A stretch of DNA of 64,000 bases from positions 86,291 to 150,290 of the forward strand of contig JBBSNY010000007.1 in assembly GCA_038260305.1 (NCBI GenBank), read 5' to 3'. This stretch comes from CADCVQ01 sp038260305 (GTDB taxonomy: Bacteria; Actinomycetota; Thermoleophilia; Solirubrobacterales; Solirubrobacteraceae). A program made the translations under genes and the position numbers. The notes under the pieces are model-generated. The model was given only the letters and a program-made list of their open reading frames with translations. It was not told where the DNA came from and ran no database searches. Of the stretch, positions 7,481-16,342 are shown piece after piece. Every line of letters starts with the position of its first letter. Position 1 is the first letter of the stretch.

Positions 7481-9130
7481 TCACGGGCATCGCTGCACCT
7501 CGCGGCGCTGGTTGAGACAGCGCCGCGCGACCTCCGGAAGGCGGCGTCCGGCGCGCGTCAGCAGTCGTTCGTAGGCTCCGCGCAGCAGCGCCCGCGACAC
7601 CCGGATCGCGATCCGCGTCCCGGCGGGCAGGATCCGCGTGGCGCCGAATGTGCGCGTCAGGCCCGTCATGCGCCGCGTCGTCTTGAGGATGGTGCGGGTC
7701 TTGAAGCGACAGGCGCCCTTCTTACCGCTGCAGTGCAGGTCGATGCGCGAGCCGACCGGCGCCTCGACGGTGAGCGACACGAGCTTGGAGTAGAGGTCGT
7801 TGGTGCGCCACAGGCCGCGGATGAACGCGTGCAGGCGGCTCGGGCAGCCGTTGCGCCGGTCGCCGGCGAACGACGGGCAGCTGTCGGAGGCGTCCGCGAC
7901 CCCGTCGCCGTCGCGATCGGAGGCCGCCGCGGGCGAGGTCGCCGCGGGCGAGACCGTGGCAGGCAAGACCGTGGCAGGCAAGACCGTGCCAGGCGGGGCG
8001 GCGATCGCCGCGGCGGCGACGACGGTCGTCTCATCGGGGTCGCCGCACGGCCCCGTCACCGGCGCGTTGGCCACGTCGCCGCCGTACGCGGCGACCCAGC
8101 GGTAGGTCCCCGGCTGCGTCGGAGTGAACGCGGCGGACGCGACGGGCCCGCCGGCGGCGGGATAGGCGACGCCGAGCGACGCAAACGCCGGCGCCCCGGC
8201 GCACGTCGGGTCGTCGGGACCGTAGAGGCGAAAGTCGACCGCGCCCGCGGTTGGGCGATAGCGCCCGGAGATCGTGGCGCTGTCGCTCAGCGTCCCGGCG
8301 CCCACCGTGATCGCGGCCGAGGCGCTCGTGGCGATCGTCGACGTGGCCCGAAGCACCGTCGTCGTCGCGTTCGGCGCGTTGCAGGCGCTCGCGCTCGGCA
8401 GGCTGTTGGCATCGCCGCTGTAGGTCGCGGTCCAGCGATAGCTGCCGGTCTGCGTCGGGGCGTACCACGGGGAGGACACGGCGCCGCCGCCGGCCGGCAC
8501 CGGCACGAGCGACGGGTGGAACACCGGCGCGGACGAACACGTCGCGTCGTCGGGCCCGTAGAGGCGAAAGTCGATCGTCGCGACAGCAGTGGAGCCCGGG
8601 CGTCCGCCGAGCGTCGCGCTGTCGCTGACGGGCCCGGCGCCGAGCGCGACCGACGGGGTGGCGTTCGACACGACCGTCGTCTGCGCCTTGGAGATCACGA
8701 TCGTCCGCACCTTCGTGTCGGTCTGGGCGCTGTTGTCGGTGACCTTCAGCGTCACGGCGAACGTGCCGGGCGTCGCGAAGGCGTGGCTGGGCTGGACACC
8801 AGTGGCCGCCTCGTCGTCGCCGAACGTCCACGCGAAGCTCACGACGTGGCCGGCCGGCGCGCCGGGGCGGTCGTCGCTGGACGCGCGGCCGTCGAACGCC
8901 ACGCCGACCCCGGCGGCGACGGTCGCGCCCGTCGACTCCGAGCAGGTCGTCGGGCACGGGGTGCAGCTCACGCCGGGCGCCGAGCAGGTGAAGCGCGCGA
9001 TCGGCTCGCCGGCGGCGCTCGCGGCCGCCGGCGCGAGCGCGAGTCCCGCTACCACGAGTAGCGCCGGCAGCAGGCCGCGTCGCAGGGCGGCATCGATCGC
9101 GGAGGTCATCGTTGCTGCAGGATCGCGCAT
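7481..9130 (-). CDS. Secreted PKD/Ig-like repeat protein
   Basis: A signal peptide (LLPALLVVAGLALAPAAASA) is followed by a PKD domain around residues 55-120 (VSFAWTFGDDEAATGVQPSHAF...VTLKVTDNS). Two similar Ig-like modules follow, each with RLYGPDD.TC and TYRW..AY.GD, then a proline/alanine linker and a DRDGDGVADASDSC calcium-binding (thrombospondin type 3-like) stretch. The C-terminus is basic. PKD and Ig-like modules usually mediate extracellular adhesion or glycan contact; no enzymatic domain is seen. ATG at 9130 was chosen because GGAGAGG stands just upstream and the signal peptide then falls in the right place (549 residues). It is a cell-surface protein of unknown ligand. Confidence 0.75.
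   Translation of the reverse strand: MRDPAATMTSAIDAALRRGLLPALLVVAGLALAPAAASAAGEPIARFTCSAPGVSCTPCPTTCSESTGATVAAGVGVAFDGRASSDDRPGAPAGHVVSFAWTFGDDEAATGVQPSHAFATPGTFAVTLKVTDNSAQTDTKVRTIVISKAQTTVVSNATPSVALGAGPVSDSATLGGRPGSTAVATIDFRLYGPDDATCSSAPVFHPSLVPVPAGGGAVSSPWYAPTQTGSYRWTATYSGDANSLPSASACNAPNATTTVLRATSTIATSASAAITVGAGTLSDSATISGRYRPTAGAVDFRLYGPDDPTCAGAPAFASLGVAYPAAGGPVASAAFTPTQPGTYRWVAAYGGDVANAPVTGPCGDPDETTVVAAAAIAAPPGTVLPATVLPATVSPAATSPAAASDRDGDGVADASDSCPSFAGDRRNGCPSRLHAFIRGLWRTNDLYSKLVSLTVEAPVGSRIDLHCSGKKGACRFKTRTILKTTRRMTGLTRTFGATRILPAGTRIAIRVSRALLRGAYERLLTRAGRRLPEVARRCLNQRREVQRCP
7951..7995. repeat. 15-bp tandem repeat, three copies
   Basis: Units begin at 7951, 7966 and 7981 (agaccgtggcaggca, with two changes in the third copy). 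They encode the repeated VLPAT linker of the PKD protein. Copy number may vary between strains. Confidence 0.7.
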
Positions 9131-9295
9131 CCGTCGGACCTCTCCGCCGGGGACGGGTCGCCGCGGGTCGGGGCCTGCGCGGCGGGGCATCGCTCACGGG
9201 CGGCGCTGCGCGGCGGCGCCGACATTACGATGGCGCTCCCCGATCGCGCGCGGCCTGCGGCCCTCGCACCGCGCCGCCCACGAAGGAGCACCCAG

Positions 9296-9571
9296 TTGTT
9301 CACGATCAAGACCTTCCGCTATGTCGCGCTGACCGAGGCCACGAGCTTCCTCGCGCTGCTGACATGCAGCTTCGCCGCGCGCGGCGGCGTGCCGATCCTC
9401 GGCCCGATCCACGGCATGCTGTTCCTCGCCTACGTCGGGCTCGTGCTCGTCCTGCGCACGCCTGCGCGCTGGGACATGCGCACGACGCTGCTGATCCTCC
9501 TCGGCGCGGTCGTGCCGTTCGGCGGCTACGTCGTGGACCGCTGGCTCGCGTCGACGCCCGCTACCGTGTGA
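9296..9571 (+). CDS. DUF3817 family membrane protein
   Basis: This 91-residue protein has about three membrane helices. FRYVALTEATSFLALL, GPIHGMLFLAYVGLVLVL and LLILLGAVVPFGGYVVDRW match the DUF3817 family of small actinobacterial membrane proteins, whose function is unknown. TTG at 9296 was chosen because GGAG lies about 9 bases upstream and the family starts at this point; longer in-frame extensions are Arg/Pro-rich and unlikely. It opens the plus-strand segment that continues into the glycan locus. Confidence 0.75.
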   Translation: MFTIKTFRYVALTEATSFLALLTCSFAARGGVPILGPIHGMLFLAYVGLVLVLRTPARWDMRTTLLILLGAVVPFGGYVVDRWLASTPATV

Positions 9572-9583
9572 TCTTCGTCACAC
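9566..9583. promoter_or_regulatory. Perfect CRP/GlxR-type operator
   Basis: GTGTGA-N6-TCACAC is a perfect match to the CRP/GlxR consensus TGTGA-N6-TCACA, extended by one base on each side. It overlaps the stop of the DUF3817 gene and is the last such element before the sugar-transferase/BY-kinase genes. cAMP-type control of the glycan locus is inferred; a short 3' hairpin is the alternative. Confidence 0.45.
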
Positions 9584-9956
9584 AAGGCCCGGTCCCGAAC
9601 CCCGTGAACGCGCCCGCTGTCGGCCGATCGGGCCTGTCGTAGGCGGCCGCTGTGAATTGGGCCTCAAGGATTGGTGGCCGGCTGACCGATAAGACCGCAT
9701 CGGCCCTGGTACCCACACCCATCCAAGCCCCGAGCAGGCCGAGGAGAACCATCAGCTTGCGGCCGCCGCGGTAGCCCGTCAGATCCGCACCACGGCAGCC
9801 GCCGAACCGACGACCGCGAGGCCGCGCCCCGGTCTCGCCGCGCGGGCCCGGCGCACGCGCGTCCTGCTGCCGGGGTTCCTCGACGGACCCGGCTGGGTCG
9901 GACTGCGCGTCATCTGCGACTCGCTTGCGCTCGCCGCCGGCTGCATCGTCGCGCTG

Positions 9957-11243
9957 ATGTCGGCACCCGACCAGTCCGGGGGTGCGCTGCTGGCGATCTT
10001 CCCGCCGCTTGCCCTCGTCCTGCTGCACTCGCGCGGGCGCTACATCGTCGGCAAGCGCGACCTCGTGCTCGACGACGTCGCGCCGGGCTTCGGCGCCGTC
10101 TCGATCAGCGCAATGGCGATCGTGACGCTGCAGCTCCTGCTGACCGGCGGCGGACACGAGTTCAGCTCGCTCATGGCCTGGACCTGGGGCGTCTCGCTCG
10201 CGGGCATCACGTTCACCGGCGTCGCGCTCCCGCTGGGCCAGCAGGCCGCGCGCCGCCGCCAGCTCGTGCAGTCCCCGACGCTGATCGTCGGCACCGACGT
10301 GTCGGCGCTCGACATCGCGCTGCGCCTGAACCGCCACCCCGAGTACGGGATGCGGCTCGTCGGCTTCCTCGACGATGGGCAGGCGAACCTCTCCGACGAC
10401 GTGCCGCCCGTGCTCGGCGGCCTCGACGACCTCGAGGACATCGCGGCCCAGCACAACATCCGCACCGTCGTCATCGGCTATCCGGACGCCACCTATCAGG
10501 AGATGCTCGCCTTCGTGGCGCGCTGCGACAAGCTCGGCATGCAGACGGACATCGTCCCGCGCTTCTCGTCGGTCGTGAACTACCAGACGCGCTTCGAGTA
10601 CCTCGGGACGGTGCCGCTGCTGAACCTCCGCGCGATCAACCCCGAGAGCTGGCCGTTCTCCGTCAAGCATGCGATCGATCGCATCGTCGCCGGCGTGCTG
10701 CTCGTCGCGCTGTCGCCGCTGTTCGCCGCGCTGGCCCTGGGCGTGCGCCTGTCCTCGCCCGGTCCCGTCTTCTTCCGCCAGCCGCGCACCGGCCGCGACG
10801 GTCGCGTCTTCGACGTCTTGAAGTTCCGCAGCATGCGTCCGGATGACGGCAGCGCGCCGACCTTCACCCTCGGGGCGGGCATGGCCCCCGGCGGCATCGA
10901 GGGCGTCGACCGCCGCACCCGCATCGGGCGGGTGTTGCGCAGCACCTCGCTCGACGAGCTGCCCCAGCTCATCAACGTCGTGCGCGGCGAGATGAGCATC
11001 GTCGGGCCGCGCCCCGAGCGTCCCGAGTTCGCCGAGCTCTTCCAGCGCGACATCGAGCGCTACCAGGATCGCCATCGCGTGCGAGCGGGGATCACGGGTT
11101 GGGCTCAGGTGCATGGCCTGCGCGGGCAGACGCCGCTTGTCGACCGGGTCGAGTTCGACAACTTCTACATCGAACACTGGTCGCTGTCGCTGGACCTGAA
11201 GATCATGCTGATGACCATCCCTGCGCTGCTGCGCGGATCGTGA
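9957..11243 (+). CDS. Polyprenyl-phosphate sugar-1-phosphate transferase (WbaP/WcaJ type)
   Basis: This enzyme moves a sugar phosphate from a nucleotide sugar onto undecaprenyl phosphate to start a surface glycan. The N-terminal part is membrane helices plus a CoA-binding-like cytosolic domain (LIVGTDVSALDIALRLNRHPEYGMRLVGFLDD). The C-terminal 200 residues are the catalytic domain: KHAIDRIVAGVLLVALSP membrane hairpin, KFRSMR, RTSLDELPQL-type block (RSTSLDELPQLINV), GPRPERPEF and the YQDRHRVRAGITGWAQVHG end. ATG 9957 is the first ATG, GTG or TTG, but the frame is open back to 9693 and encodes GLRVICDSLALAAGCIVAL just upstream, the expected first helix. The true start is therefore upstream and not ATG, GTG or TTG. 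The next gene overlaps by GTGA. Confidence 0.9.
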   Translation: MSAPDQSGGALLAIFPPLALVLLHSRGRYIVGKRDLVLDDVAPGFGAVSISAMAIVTLQLLLTGGGHEFSSLMAWTWGVSLAGITFTGVALPLGQQAARRRQLVQSPTLIVGTDVSALDIALRLNRHPEYGMRLVGFLDDGQANLSDDVPPVLGGLDDLEDIAAQHNIRTVVIGYPDATYQEMLAFVARCDKLGMQTDIVPRFSSVVNYQTRFEYLGTVPLLNLRAINPESWPFSVKHAIDRIVAGVLLVALSPLFAALALGVRLSSPGPVFFRQPRTGRDGRVFDVLKFRSMRPDDGSAPTFTLGAGMAPGGIEGVDRRTRIGRVLRSTSLDELPQLINVVRGEMSIVGPRPERPEFAELFQRDIERYQDRHRVRAGITGWAQVHGLRGQTPLVDRVEFDNFYIEHWSLSLDLKIMLMTIPALLRGS

Positions 11244-13021
11244 GCCCCGACATGCGTGAATTCGACGATCGGCGCGTGCTGCGCCCGACCACGCCGCCGG
11301 CGGGCCCGGCCGGGCCGGCGGTAGACTCCGAGCCGTGGGACGGACCCATCGCCGAGCGACCGCCGCTGCGCTCCGTCCGTGACCGCGTGACCGCGCCGCT
11401 GCAGGCAGCGGCCCAGACGGCCGCGCAGGACGAGCCCGTCGTGCGCGCGCTGCTGTCCTCGCTTCGCCGCCGCCTGAACGTCCTGCTGATCGTCGCGATC
11501 GCCCTCCCCGCGGGCGCGCTCGCCTTCTCGCTGAATGCCGAGAAGCAGTACACGGCGTCCGCGAAGCTGCTGTTCCGCGACCCCGGCTTCGACTCGAAGG
11601 TCTTCGGCGGGCAGGTGCTCAGCCCGTCCGTCGATCCGGCCCGCGAGGCCGCGACGAACCTCGGGCTCGTGTCGCTGGAGACCGTCGTCCAGCGCGCGTC
11701 GCGCGTCATCAAGAGCCGCGTGATGACGGCGGACGACATCCGAGCGAAAGTCGCGATCGCCGCCGAGGGCCAGTCCAACGTCATCGACGTCAGCGCGACC
11801 GACGGCGACCCGGTCTTCGCCTCGAAGCTCGCCAACACGGTCGCCCGCGAGTACATCGTCTTCCGCCGCAACGCCGACCGCGAGAAGATCGCGCAGGCCA
11901 GCGCCCTCGTCGAGCAGCAGCTCGCGGCCCTGCCGGCCGATCAGCGCAGCGGCAGCCAGGGCATGCAGCTGAGCAAGCAGGTCGACCAGCTCAAGGTGCT
12001 GGGCGCGCTGCAGACCGGCAACGCCGAGCTCGTACAGCGGGCCGAGACCCCGTCCTCGCCGTCCGCGCCGAACACGGCGCGCAACGTCATCCTGGCGCTC
12101 GTCCTCGGCCTCGTGATCGGCGTCGGCCTGGCGCTCCTGCTCGACCGCCTCGACCGCCGCCTGCACGACCGCGACGACATCGAGGCGCTCGTCGGCCGTC
12201 CCGTGCTCGGCGTCATCCCCGAGTCGACGTCGCTGCGCGCCGATCACGGCGACACGATGCACCTCGGCGGGCGCGAGGCCGAGGCCTTCCGCACGCTGCG
12301 GGCGAACCTGCGCTACTACGACATCGACCGCGACATCCGCTCGCTGCTCGTCACCTCCTCGGCCCCCGGGGACGGCAAGAGCACCGTCGCGCGCTATCTC
12401 GCCGCGACGGCCGCGGCGGCGAACGTCAACGTCGTGCTCGTCGAGGCGGACCTGCGCCGTCCGACGCTCAACGGCATCTACCCCGTCCTGCGCGCTCGCG
12501 GGCTGTCGGAGGTGCTCACCGACCAGGCCGAGCTGACGCAGGCGATCCAGCGCATGCCAGTCTCGATCGCCGGCGCGCCGACGGGCAAGACGCTCGACGT
12601 GCTCGGCGCCGGCAGCCCGCCGCCGAACCCCACCGATCTGCTCGAGTCCGACCGCATGCGCGCCGTTCTGGACGAGCTGCACGCGCGCTACGACCTCGTC
12701 ATCGTCGACAGCTCGCCGATCACCATCGTGCCGGACTCGATCCCGGTCCTGAGCCAGGTCTCGGGCGTACTGCTCGTCATGCGCGAATCCAAGAGCACGA
12801 GCGTCGGAGCACGCCGGATCCGCGACCAGCTCGCCCACCTCGGCATCACGCCGCTCGGGATCGTCATGAACGGCACGCCGGCCGAGGAGGACAAGGCCGC
12901 ATACGGCTATTACGCCTACGAGCCGGAAGTCACGAACGGCTCGAACAACGGCGCGGCGCGGTCGCGGCTCACAGGCCTCGTACGCCGCAAGCCGGCGGAC
13001 AAGCATGACCCCGTCTCCTGA
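11240..13021 (+). CDS. Wzz-like chain-length/BY-kinase (polysaccharide co-polymerase with tyrosine kinase)
   Basis: This 593-residue protein couples a Wzz-type chain-length domain to a bacterial tyrosine kinase that controls capsule or EPS polymerisation and export. A proline-rich cytosolic start is followed by a membrane helix (VLLIVAIALPAGALAFSL), the periplasmic Wzz region, and a second helix (VILALVLGLVIGVGLALLL). The kinase carries Walker A SSAPGDGKST, Walker A' VVLVEADLRRP, Walker B LVIVDSSP, and a C-terminal Tyr cluster AAYGYYAYE for autophosphorylation. The GTG start overlaps the sugar-transferase stop (GTGA), which fixes start and coupling; ATG 11252 is an alternative. It likely sets glycan length for this locus. 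Confidence 0.92.
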   Translation: MSPDMREFDDRRVLRPTTPPAGPAGPAVDSEPWDGPIAERPPLRSVRDRVTAPLQAAAQTAAQDEPVVRALLSSLRRRLNVLLIVAIALPAGALAFSLNAEKQYTASAKLLFRDPGFDSKVFGGQVLSPSVDPAREAATNLGLVSLETVVQRASRVIKSRVMTADDIRAKVAIAAEGQSNVIDVSATDGDPVFASKLANTVAREYIVFRRNADREKIAQASALVEQQLAALPADQRSGSQGMQLSKQVDQLKVLGALQTGNAELVQRAETPSSPSAPNTARNVILALVLGLVIGVGLALLLDRLDRRLHDRDDIEALVGRPVLGVIPESTSLRADHGDTMHLGGREAEAFRTLRANLRYYDIDRDIRSLLVTSSAPGDGKSTVARYLAATAAAANVNVVLVEADLRRPTLNGIYPVLRARGLSEVLTDQAELTQAIQRMPVSIAGAPTGKTLDVLGAGSPPPNPTDLLESDRMRAVLDELHARYDLVIVDSSPITIVPDSIPVLSQVSGVLLVMRESKSTSVGARRIRDQLAHLGITPLGIVMNGTPAEEDKAAYGYYAYEPEVTNGSNNGAARSRLTGLVRRKPADKHDPVS

Positions 13022-14273
13022 CGGCGGCGCGGCGATGCCATCGGCCGCGGCCGCCTTGGCCCTGTCGGCCGCGTCGATCGCCGCCCTGCCGAGCGCGGGT
13101 CGCGCCCCGCTCGCCGCGCAGGCCCAGCCCCATCACGAGATCGCGAGCCCGGCGCAGGCCGGCGACGAGTCGATCCCCGAGCGCCCGTCGAGGCCGAAGC
13201 TCGGCAACGTGCAGGCGCTGCGCGCGATCGCCGTCTTCATGGTCTTCGCGGTGCACATCGGCAACCCGTTCGGCTTCGAGCCGCGCTACCTCGGCGGCAG
13301 CGCGCTGCTGGGCTGGGTCACCCTCCCCGGCCAGGCCGGCGTCGACCTGTTCTTCGTCATCAGCGGGCTGATCATGACCGTGACGACGTGGCACTCCGCG
13401 AGCGGACGGCCGGCGGCGCGCAAGTTCATGGCGCGACGGGTCAAGCGGATCTACCCGATCTACTGGGTCGTCTCGCTGCTCGTCCTCGCGGTCTGGCTCG
13501 TGTCGCCGTCGATCGTGAACTCGCACTCGACGCACGCGCCGGAGGTGCTGCAGTCCTTCACGCTGCTGCCTCAGCCCGGCCTGCCGCTGCTCGCCGTCGG
13601 CTGGACGCTGACCTATGAGATGTACTTCTACCTGATCTTCGCGCTCGCGCTGTGGGTCGGGCGCAAGTGGCTGCCGGCGATCCTCGGCGTCTGGGGCGTG
13701 GCCACGTTCGTGCTGGCGCTGCTGTTCTCCGGCACCGACGTGCCGCTGCTGCACATCATGTCCAACCCGCTGTCGTTCGAGTTCGTGCTCGGCGTCGGCG
13801 TCGGCTACCTCGTCATGACCCGGCCGCCGGTCGCGCCGGGGATGACGCTCCTGCTCGGCGCGATCCTGTTCGTCGCTGCGGCGGCGATCGCCGGCCAGCT
13901 GTACCCGGTCGAGATCGACCCCTGGTATCGCGCGATCACGATCGGCCCACCGGCCGCCATGATCGTGCTCGGCGCGATCGGCCTCGAGAAGCGCCGTCGC
14001 TATGTCGCGCCGAAGCGCCTGCAGTTCATCGGCGACGCGTCGTATTCGATCTACCTCTGGCACACGCTGCTGCTCGTCGCCGCCGGGCGCGCGATCGCGT
14101 TCGTCCTGCCCGACACGAGCGGCCCGCTGCACGTCGTGCTGCTGATCGGGGTGCCGGTCGCCGTGCTGGCCGCGACGCTCGTCCTCTACCGGCTCATCGA
14201 GGTCCCGCTCATCGGGCTGTTCCAGCGGCGACCGTGGGCGCGGGCGCGACGGGCTCAGCGGGCAGCGGCGTAG
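13005..14273 (+). CDS. Acyltransferase family 3 membrane protein
   Basis: This protein transfers an acetyl or other acyl group to an exported glycan or lipid. After about 65 variable residues come around ten membrane helices. The family motif is LGNVQALRAIAVFMVFAVHIG, with the active-site His; FFVISGLIMT and RRVKRIYPIYW follow, and SYSIYLWHTLL stands near the C-terminus. Length (422 residues) is normal. Its start overlaps the BY-kinase end by 17 bases; ATG 13035 is an alternative. The 3' end overlaps the convergent gene at 14209 by 65 bases. Substrate unknown; most likely it decorates the local polysaccharide. Confidence 0.9.
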   Translation: MTPSPDGGAAMPSAAAALALSAASIAALPSAGRAPLAAQAQPHHEIASPAQAGDESIPERPSRPKLGNVQALRAIAVFMVFAVHIGNPFGFEPRYLGGSALLGWVTLPGQAGVDLFFVISGLIMTVTTWHSASGRPAARKFMARRVKRIYPIYWVVSLLVLAVWLVSPSIVNSHSTHAPEVLQSFTLLPQPGLPLLAVGWTLTYEMYFYLIFALALWVGRKWLPAILGVWGVATFVLALLFSGTDVPLLHIMSNPLSFEFVLGVGVGYLVMTRPPVAPGMTLLLGAILFVAAAAIAGQLYPVEIDPWYRAITIGPPAAMIVLGAIGLEKRRRYVAPKRLQFIGDASYSIYLWHTLLLVAAGRAIAFVLPDTSGPLHVVLLIGVPVAVLAATLVLYRLIEVPLIGLFQRRPWARARRAQRAAA

Positions 14274-15657
14274 CCGGCTCGCGCACGATCAGCAGCCGCG
14301 ACAGGATCAGCAGACCCGTGATGTCGACGATCGGAAACAGGAAGTACGTGAACATGTTGATGTAGAACGCGAGCGTGATCGACGCCGCGAGATAGGCGTA
14401 GATCCAGATGATCGTCACCGATCGTCCGCGCGCGAAGCGCCCGTAGAGCAGGTGGGCCGCCGCCCCCAGCGCCAGCCCGAACAACAGCGCCGGGAGCAGG
14501 CCGAAGTCCAGTAGCAGGGGGCCGGCGTACATCGACGTCAGCCAGCCGCCCGCGTTCGGGCCCGCGATCACCTGCGGATCGAGCGCGCGGCTCGGGAAGA
14601 AGTTGTGCGCGAACCAGATCGACGAGGAGAACGGCGGGGTGCGAATATCCGCGTCGCGCAGCTCCTCGACGACGCGCAACTGCTCGCCGAGGTTGATGCT
14701 GAGGCTGCGGTAGGCCGACTGAAACGGCGACGCCTTGGAGCCGCTGTCGTTATACAGAACCGAGCCGACCGCACCGCTCGGCGAGTGCTGGCCGATCCGC
14801 GCGAGGAAGACGACGCTCGAGAACAGCAGGATCGCGACCGGGACCCCGATCGCCATCCGTCGCGTCGCCCGCGGGGTGAGGTAGCGCGCCGCGACGACGA
14901 GTGCGCTGATGACCGGCAGGATGACGAAGCTGCGACCGCCGCCGAGCCCCTGCATGATGAGCGCGAGGACCATGACGCCCTCGAGCGCGCGTAGCTGCAG
15001 GGCGCCGAAGCACCGTGCGCGACCGATCCGCGCCCACGTCGCGATCAGCAGCGCCAGCGGGATGCCCTCGGTGAAGACGTGGATCGGCCCGGCGTTCAGC
15101 GAGAAGCGCGCCTGGTCGATATTCTCGCTCAGCAGCGGGGGGCCGCCGATCCCCGCCCATTCGTGCGCGTAGACGGCCGCCCCGAGGAGCGCCATCGCAA
15201 CTACGACGGTCACGAGGCGCGCCGGATACGGCTGGGCATCGGTGCCGCGCTCCAGGCGCTGCAACGGCTCGCGCTGGAAGAGCATCGCGATCCCGACGCC
15301 GGCGATCGGCGCGAGGACGATGAGCACGGCGTCCGTGAGCCTGGGCAGCGACCAGTCGCTGAAGATCCGCGTGATCGGCTGCATCGCGGCCGCGATGCTC
15401 AGCAGCAGCGGGACGCCGAGCAGAACGAGCGGGCTCGCGAGCAGGTGCCGGCGGACGGCGAAGATGCCGATCGCGATCGCCCCCGCCGTCGCGACGGCTG
15501 CGGTCACCGGGACGAGCGCAGTGTTCGATACCCCGCCGATGAGCCAGCCCGCGACGATGCAGGCGAGGGTGCCGGTCGCATAGATCGCCGGGCGCGTCAC
15601 TCCGGGCGAGAACCGGCCGCGCACCGCGCCTGCCGGCCCGAGAGGACGGCCGTTCAC
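14209..15657 (-). CDS. O-antigen polymerase-like membrane protein (Wzy/ligase type)
   Basis: This 482-residue protein has about eleven hydrophobic helices and one long external loop (residues around 330-400, with QSAYRSLSINLGEQLRVVEELRDADIRTPP and SSIWFAHNFFPSRALDP). That layout is typical of Wzy polymerases and O-antigen ligases, which are recognised by topology more than by sequence. GTG 15657 was chosen because a TATCGT box lies 7 bases upstream and the longer frame is Arg-rich. It stands within the glycan locus, divergent from a hexapeptide acyltransferase. The C-terminus overlaps the acyltransferase-3 gene. Confidence 0.65.
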   Translation of the reverse strand: MNGRPLGPAGAVRGRFSPGVTRPAIYATGTLACIVAGWLIGGVSNTALVPVTAAVATAGAIAIGIFAVRRHLLASPLVLLGVPLLLSIAAAMQPITRIFSDWSLPRLTDAVLIVLAPIAGVGIAMLFQREPLQRLERGTDAQPYPARLVTVVVAMALLGAAVYAHEWAGIGGPPLLSENIDQARFSLNAGPIHVFTEGIPLALLIATWARIGRARCFGALQLRALEGVMVLALIMQGLGGGRSFVILPVISALVVAARYLTPRATRRMAIGVPVAILLFSSVVFLARIGQHSPSGAVGSVLYNDSGSKASPFQSAYRSLSINLGEQLRVVEELRDADIRTPPFSSSIWFAHNFFPSRALDPQVIAGPNAGGWLTSMYAGPLLLDFGLLPALLFGLALGAAAHLLYGRFARGRSVTIIWIYAYLAASITLAFYINMFTYFLFPIVDITGLLILSRLLIVREPATPLPAEPVAPAPTVAAGTAR

Positions 15658-15664
15658 GGATGCA

Positions 15665-15670
15665 ACGATA
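15665..15670 (-). promoter_or_regulatory. -10 box TATCGT for the polymerase-like gene
   Basis: TATCGT lies 7 bases before GTG 15657, placing the transcription start at or next to the start codon (leaderless). No clear -35 is seen. Confidence 0.4.
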
Positions 15671-15712
15671 CCCGCCCGCCGGTTCGTTTCGATCCTGTCA
15701 GCATGACTCGGC

Positions 15713-16342
15713 GTGAGCCGACTCGCCGATGTCGCCGCCGAGCGCGCCCGCCGGCTGCGGCGCGTCGCCGGTCGCGGTCTCGGCAACCGGCTGTGCCGGA
15801 CGCGGCGCTTCGCCGCGTTCGGCGCGGGCAGCGTCGTCCGACCGCCGCTCGTCGTCGTCGGCCCGGAGCGCATCCGGATCGGCTCCGACGTCTGGATCGG
15901 GGCGCGGGCGTTCCTATCGCTCGTCGCGGACTTCAATGGCCGCCGGCACGAGCCGTCGCTGACGATCGGCGACGGCTGCAGCTTCGGCGAGGGCCTGTTC
16001 GTCTCGGCCGCCGGCCACATCGAGATCGGCCGCGAGGTGATGGTGTCGCGCAACGTCTTCATCGGCGACACGTTCCACGAGTACGTCGACCCGACGACGC
16101 CCGTCGTGCGCCAGCCGCTCGCCGCGCCGCGCCCAGTCGTCATCGGCGACGGCGCGTTCCTCGGCGTCGGCTGCTGCATCCTGCCGGGCGTGACGCTCGG
16201 CGAGAACGCCTACGTGGCGGCGGGCGCCGTCGTCACGAAGGACGTCGCGGCGCGGACCGTCGTGGCCGGCAACCCGGCACGGGTCATTCGGCGCTACGCG
16301 GACGGCGAATGGGTCTCGCCGGCATCCCCTGGAAGCGCCTGA
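15713..16342 (+). CDS. Left-handed beta-helix (hexapeptide) acyltransferase
   Basis: This 209-residue protein is built of hexapeptide repeats (I.IG...IG, LTIGDGCSFGEGLFVSAAGHIEIG, VVIGDGAFLGVGCCILPGVTLGENAYVAAGAVVTKDV). It ends with the usual VVAGNPARVIRRY of WcaF/CatB/NodL-type O-acetyltransferases. Such enzymes acetylate sugars from acetyl-CoA. It starts at GTG 15713, 55 bases from the divergent polymerase-like gene. Its 3' end overlaps the convergent glycosyltransferase at 16284 by 59 bases. Its place in the locus suggests acetylation of a glycan residue or precursor. Confidence 0.88.
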   Translation: MSRLADVAAERARRLRRVAGRGLGNRLCRTRRFAAFGAGSVVRPPLVVVGPERIRIGSDVWIGARAFLSLVADFNGRRHEPSLTIGDGCSFGEGLFVSAAGHIEIGREVMVSRNVFIGDTFHEYVDPTTPVVRQPLAAPRPVVIGDGAFLGVGCCILPGVTLGENAYVAAGAVVTKDVAARTVVAGNPARVIRRYADGEWVSPASPGSA

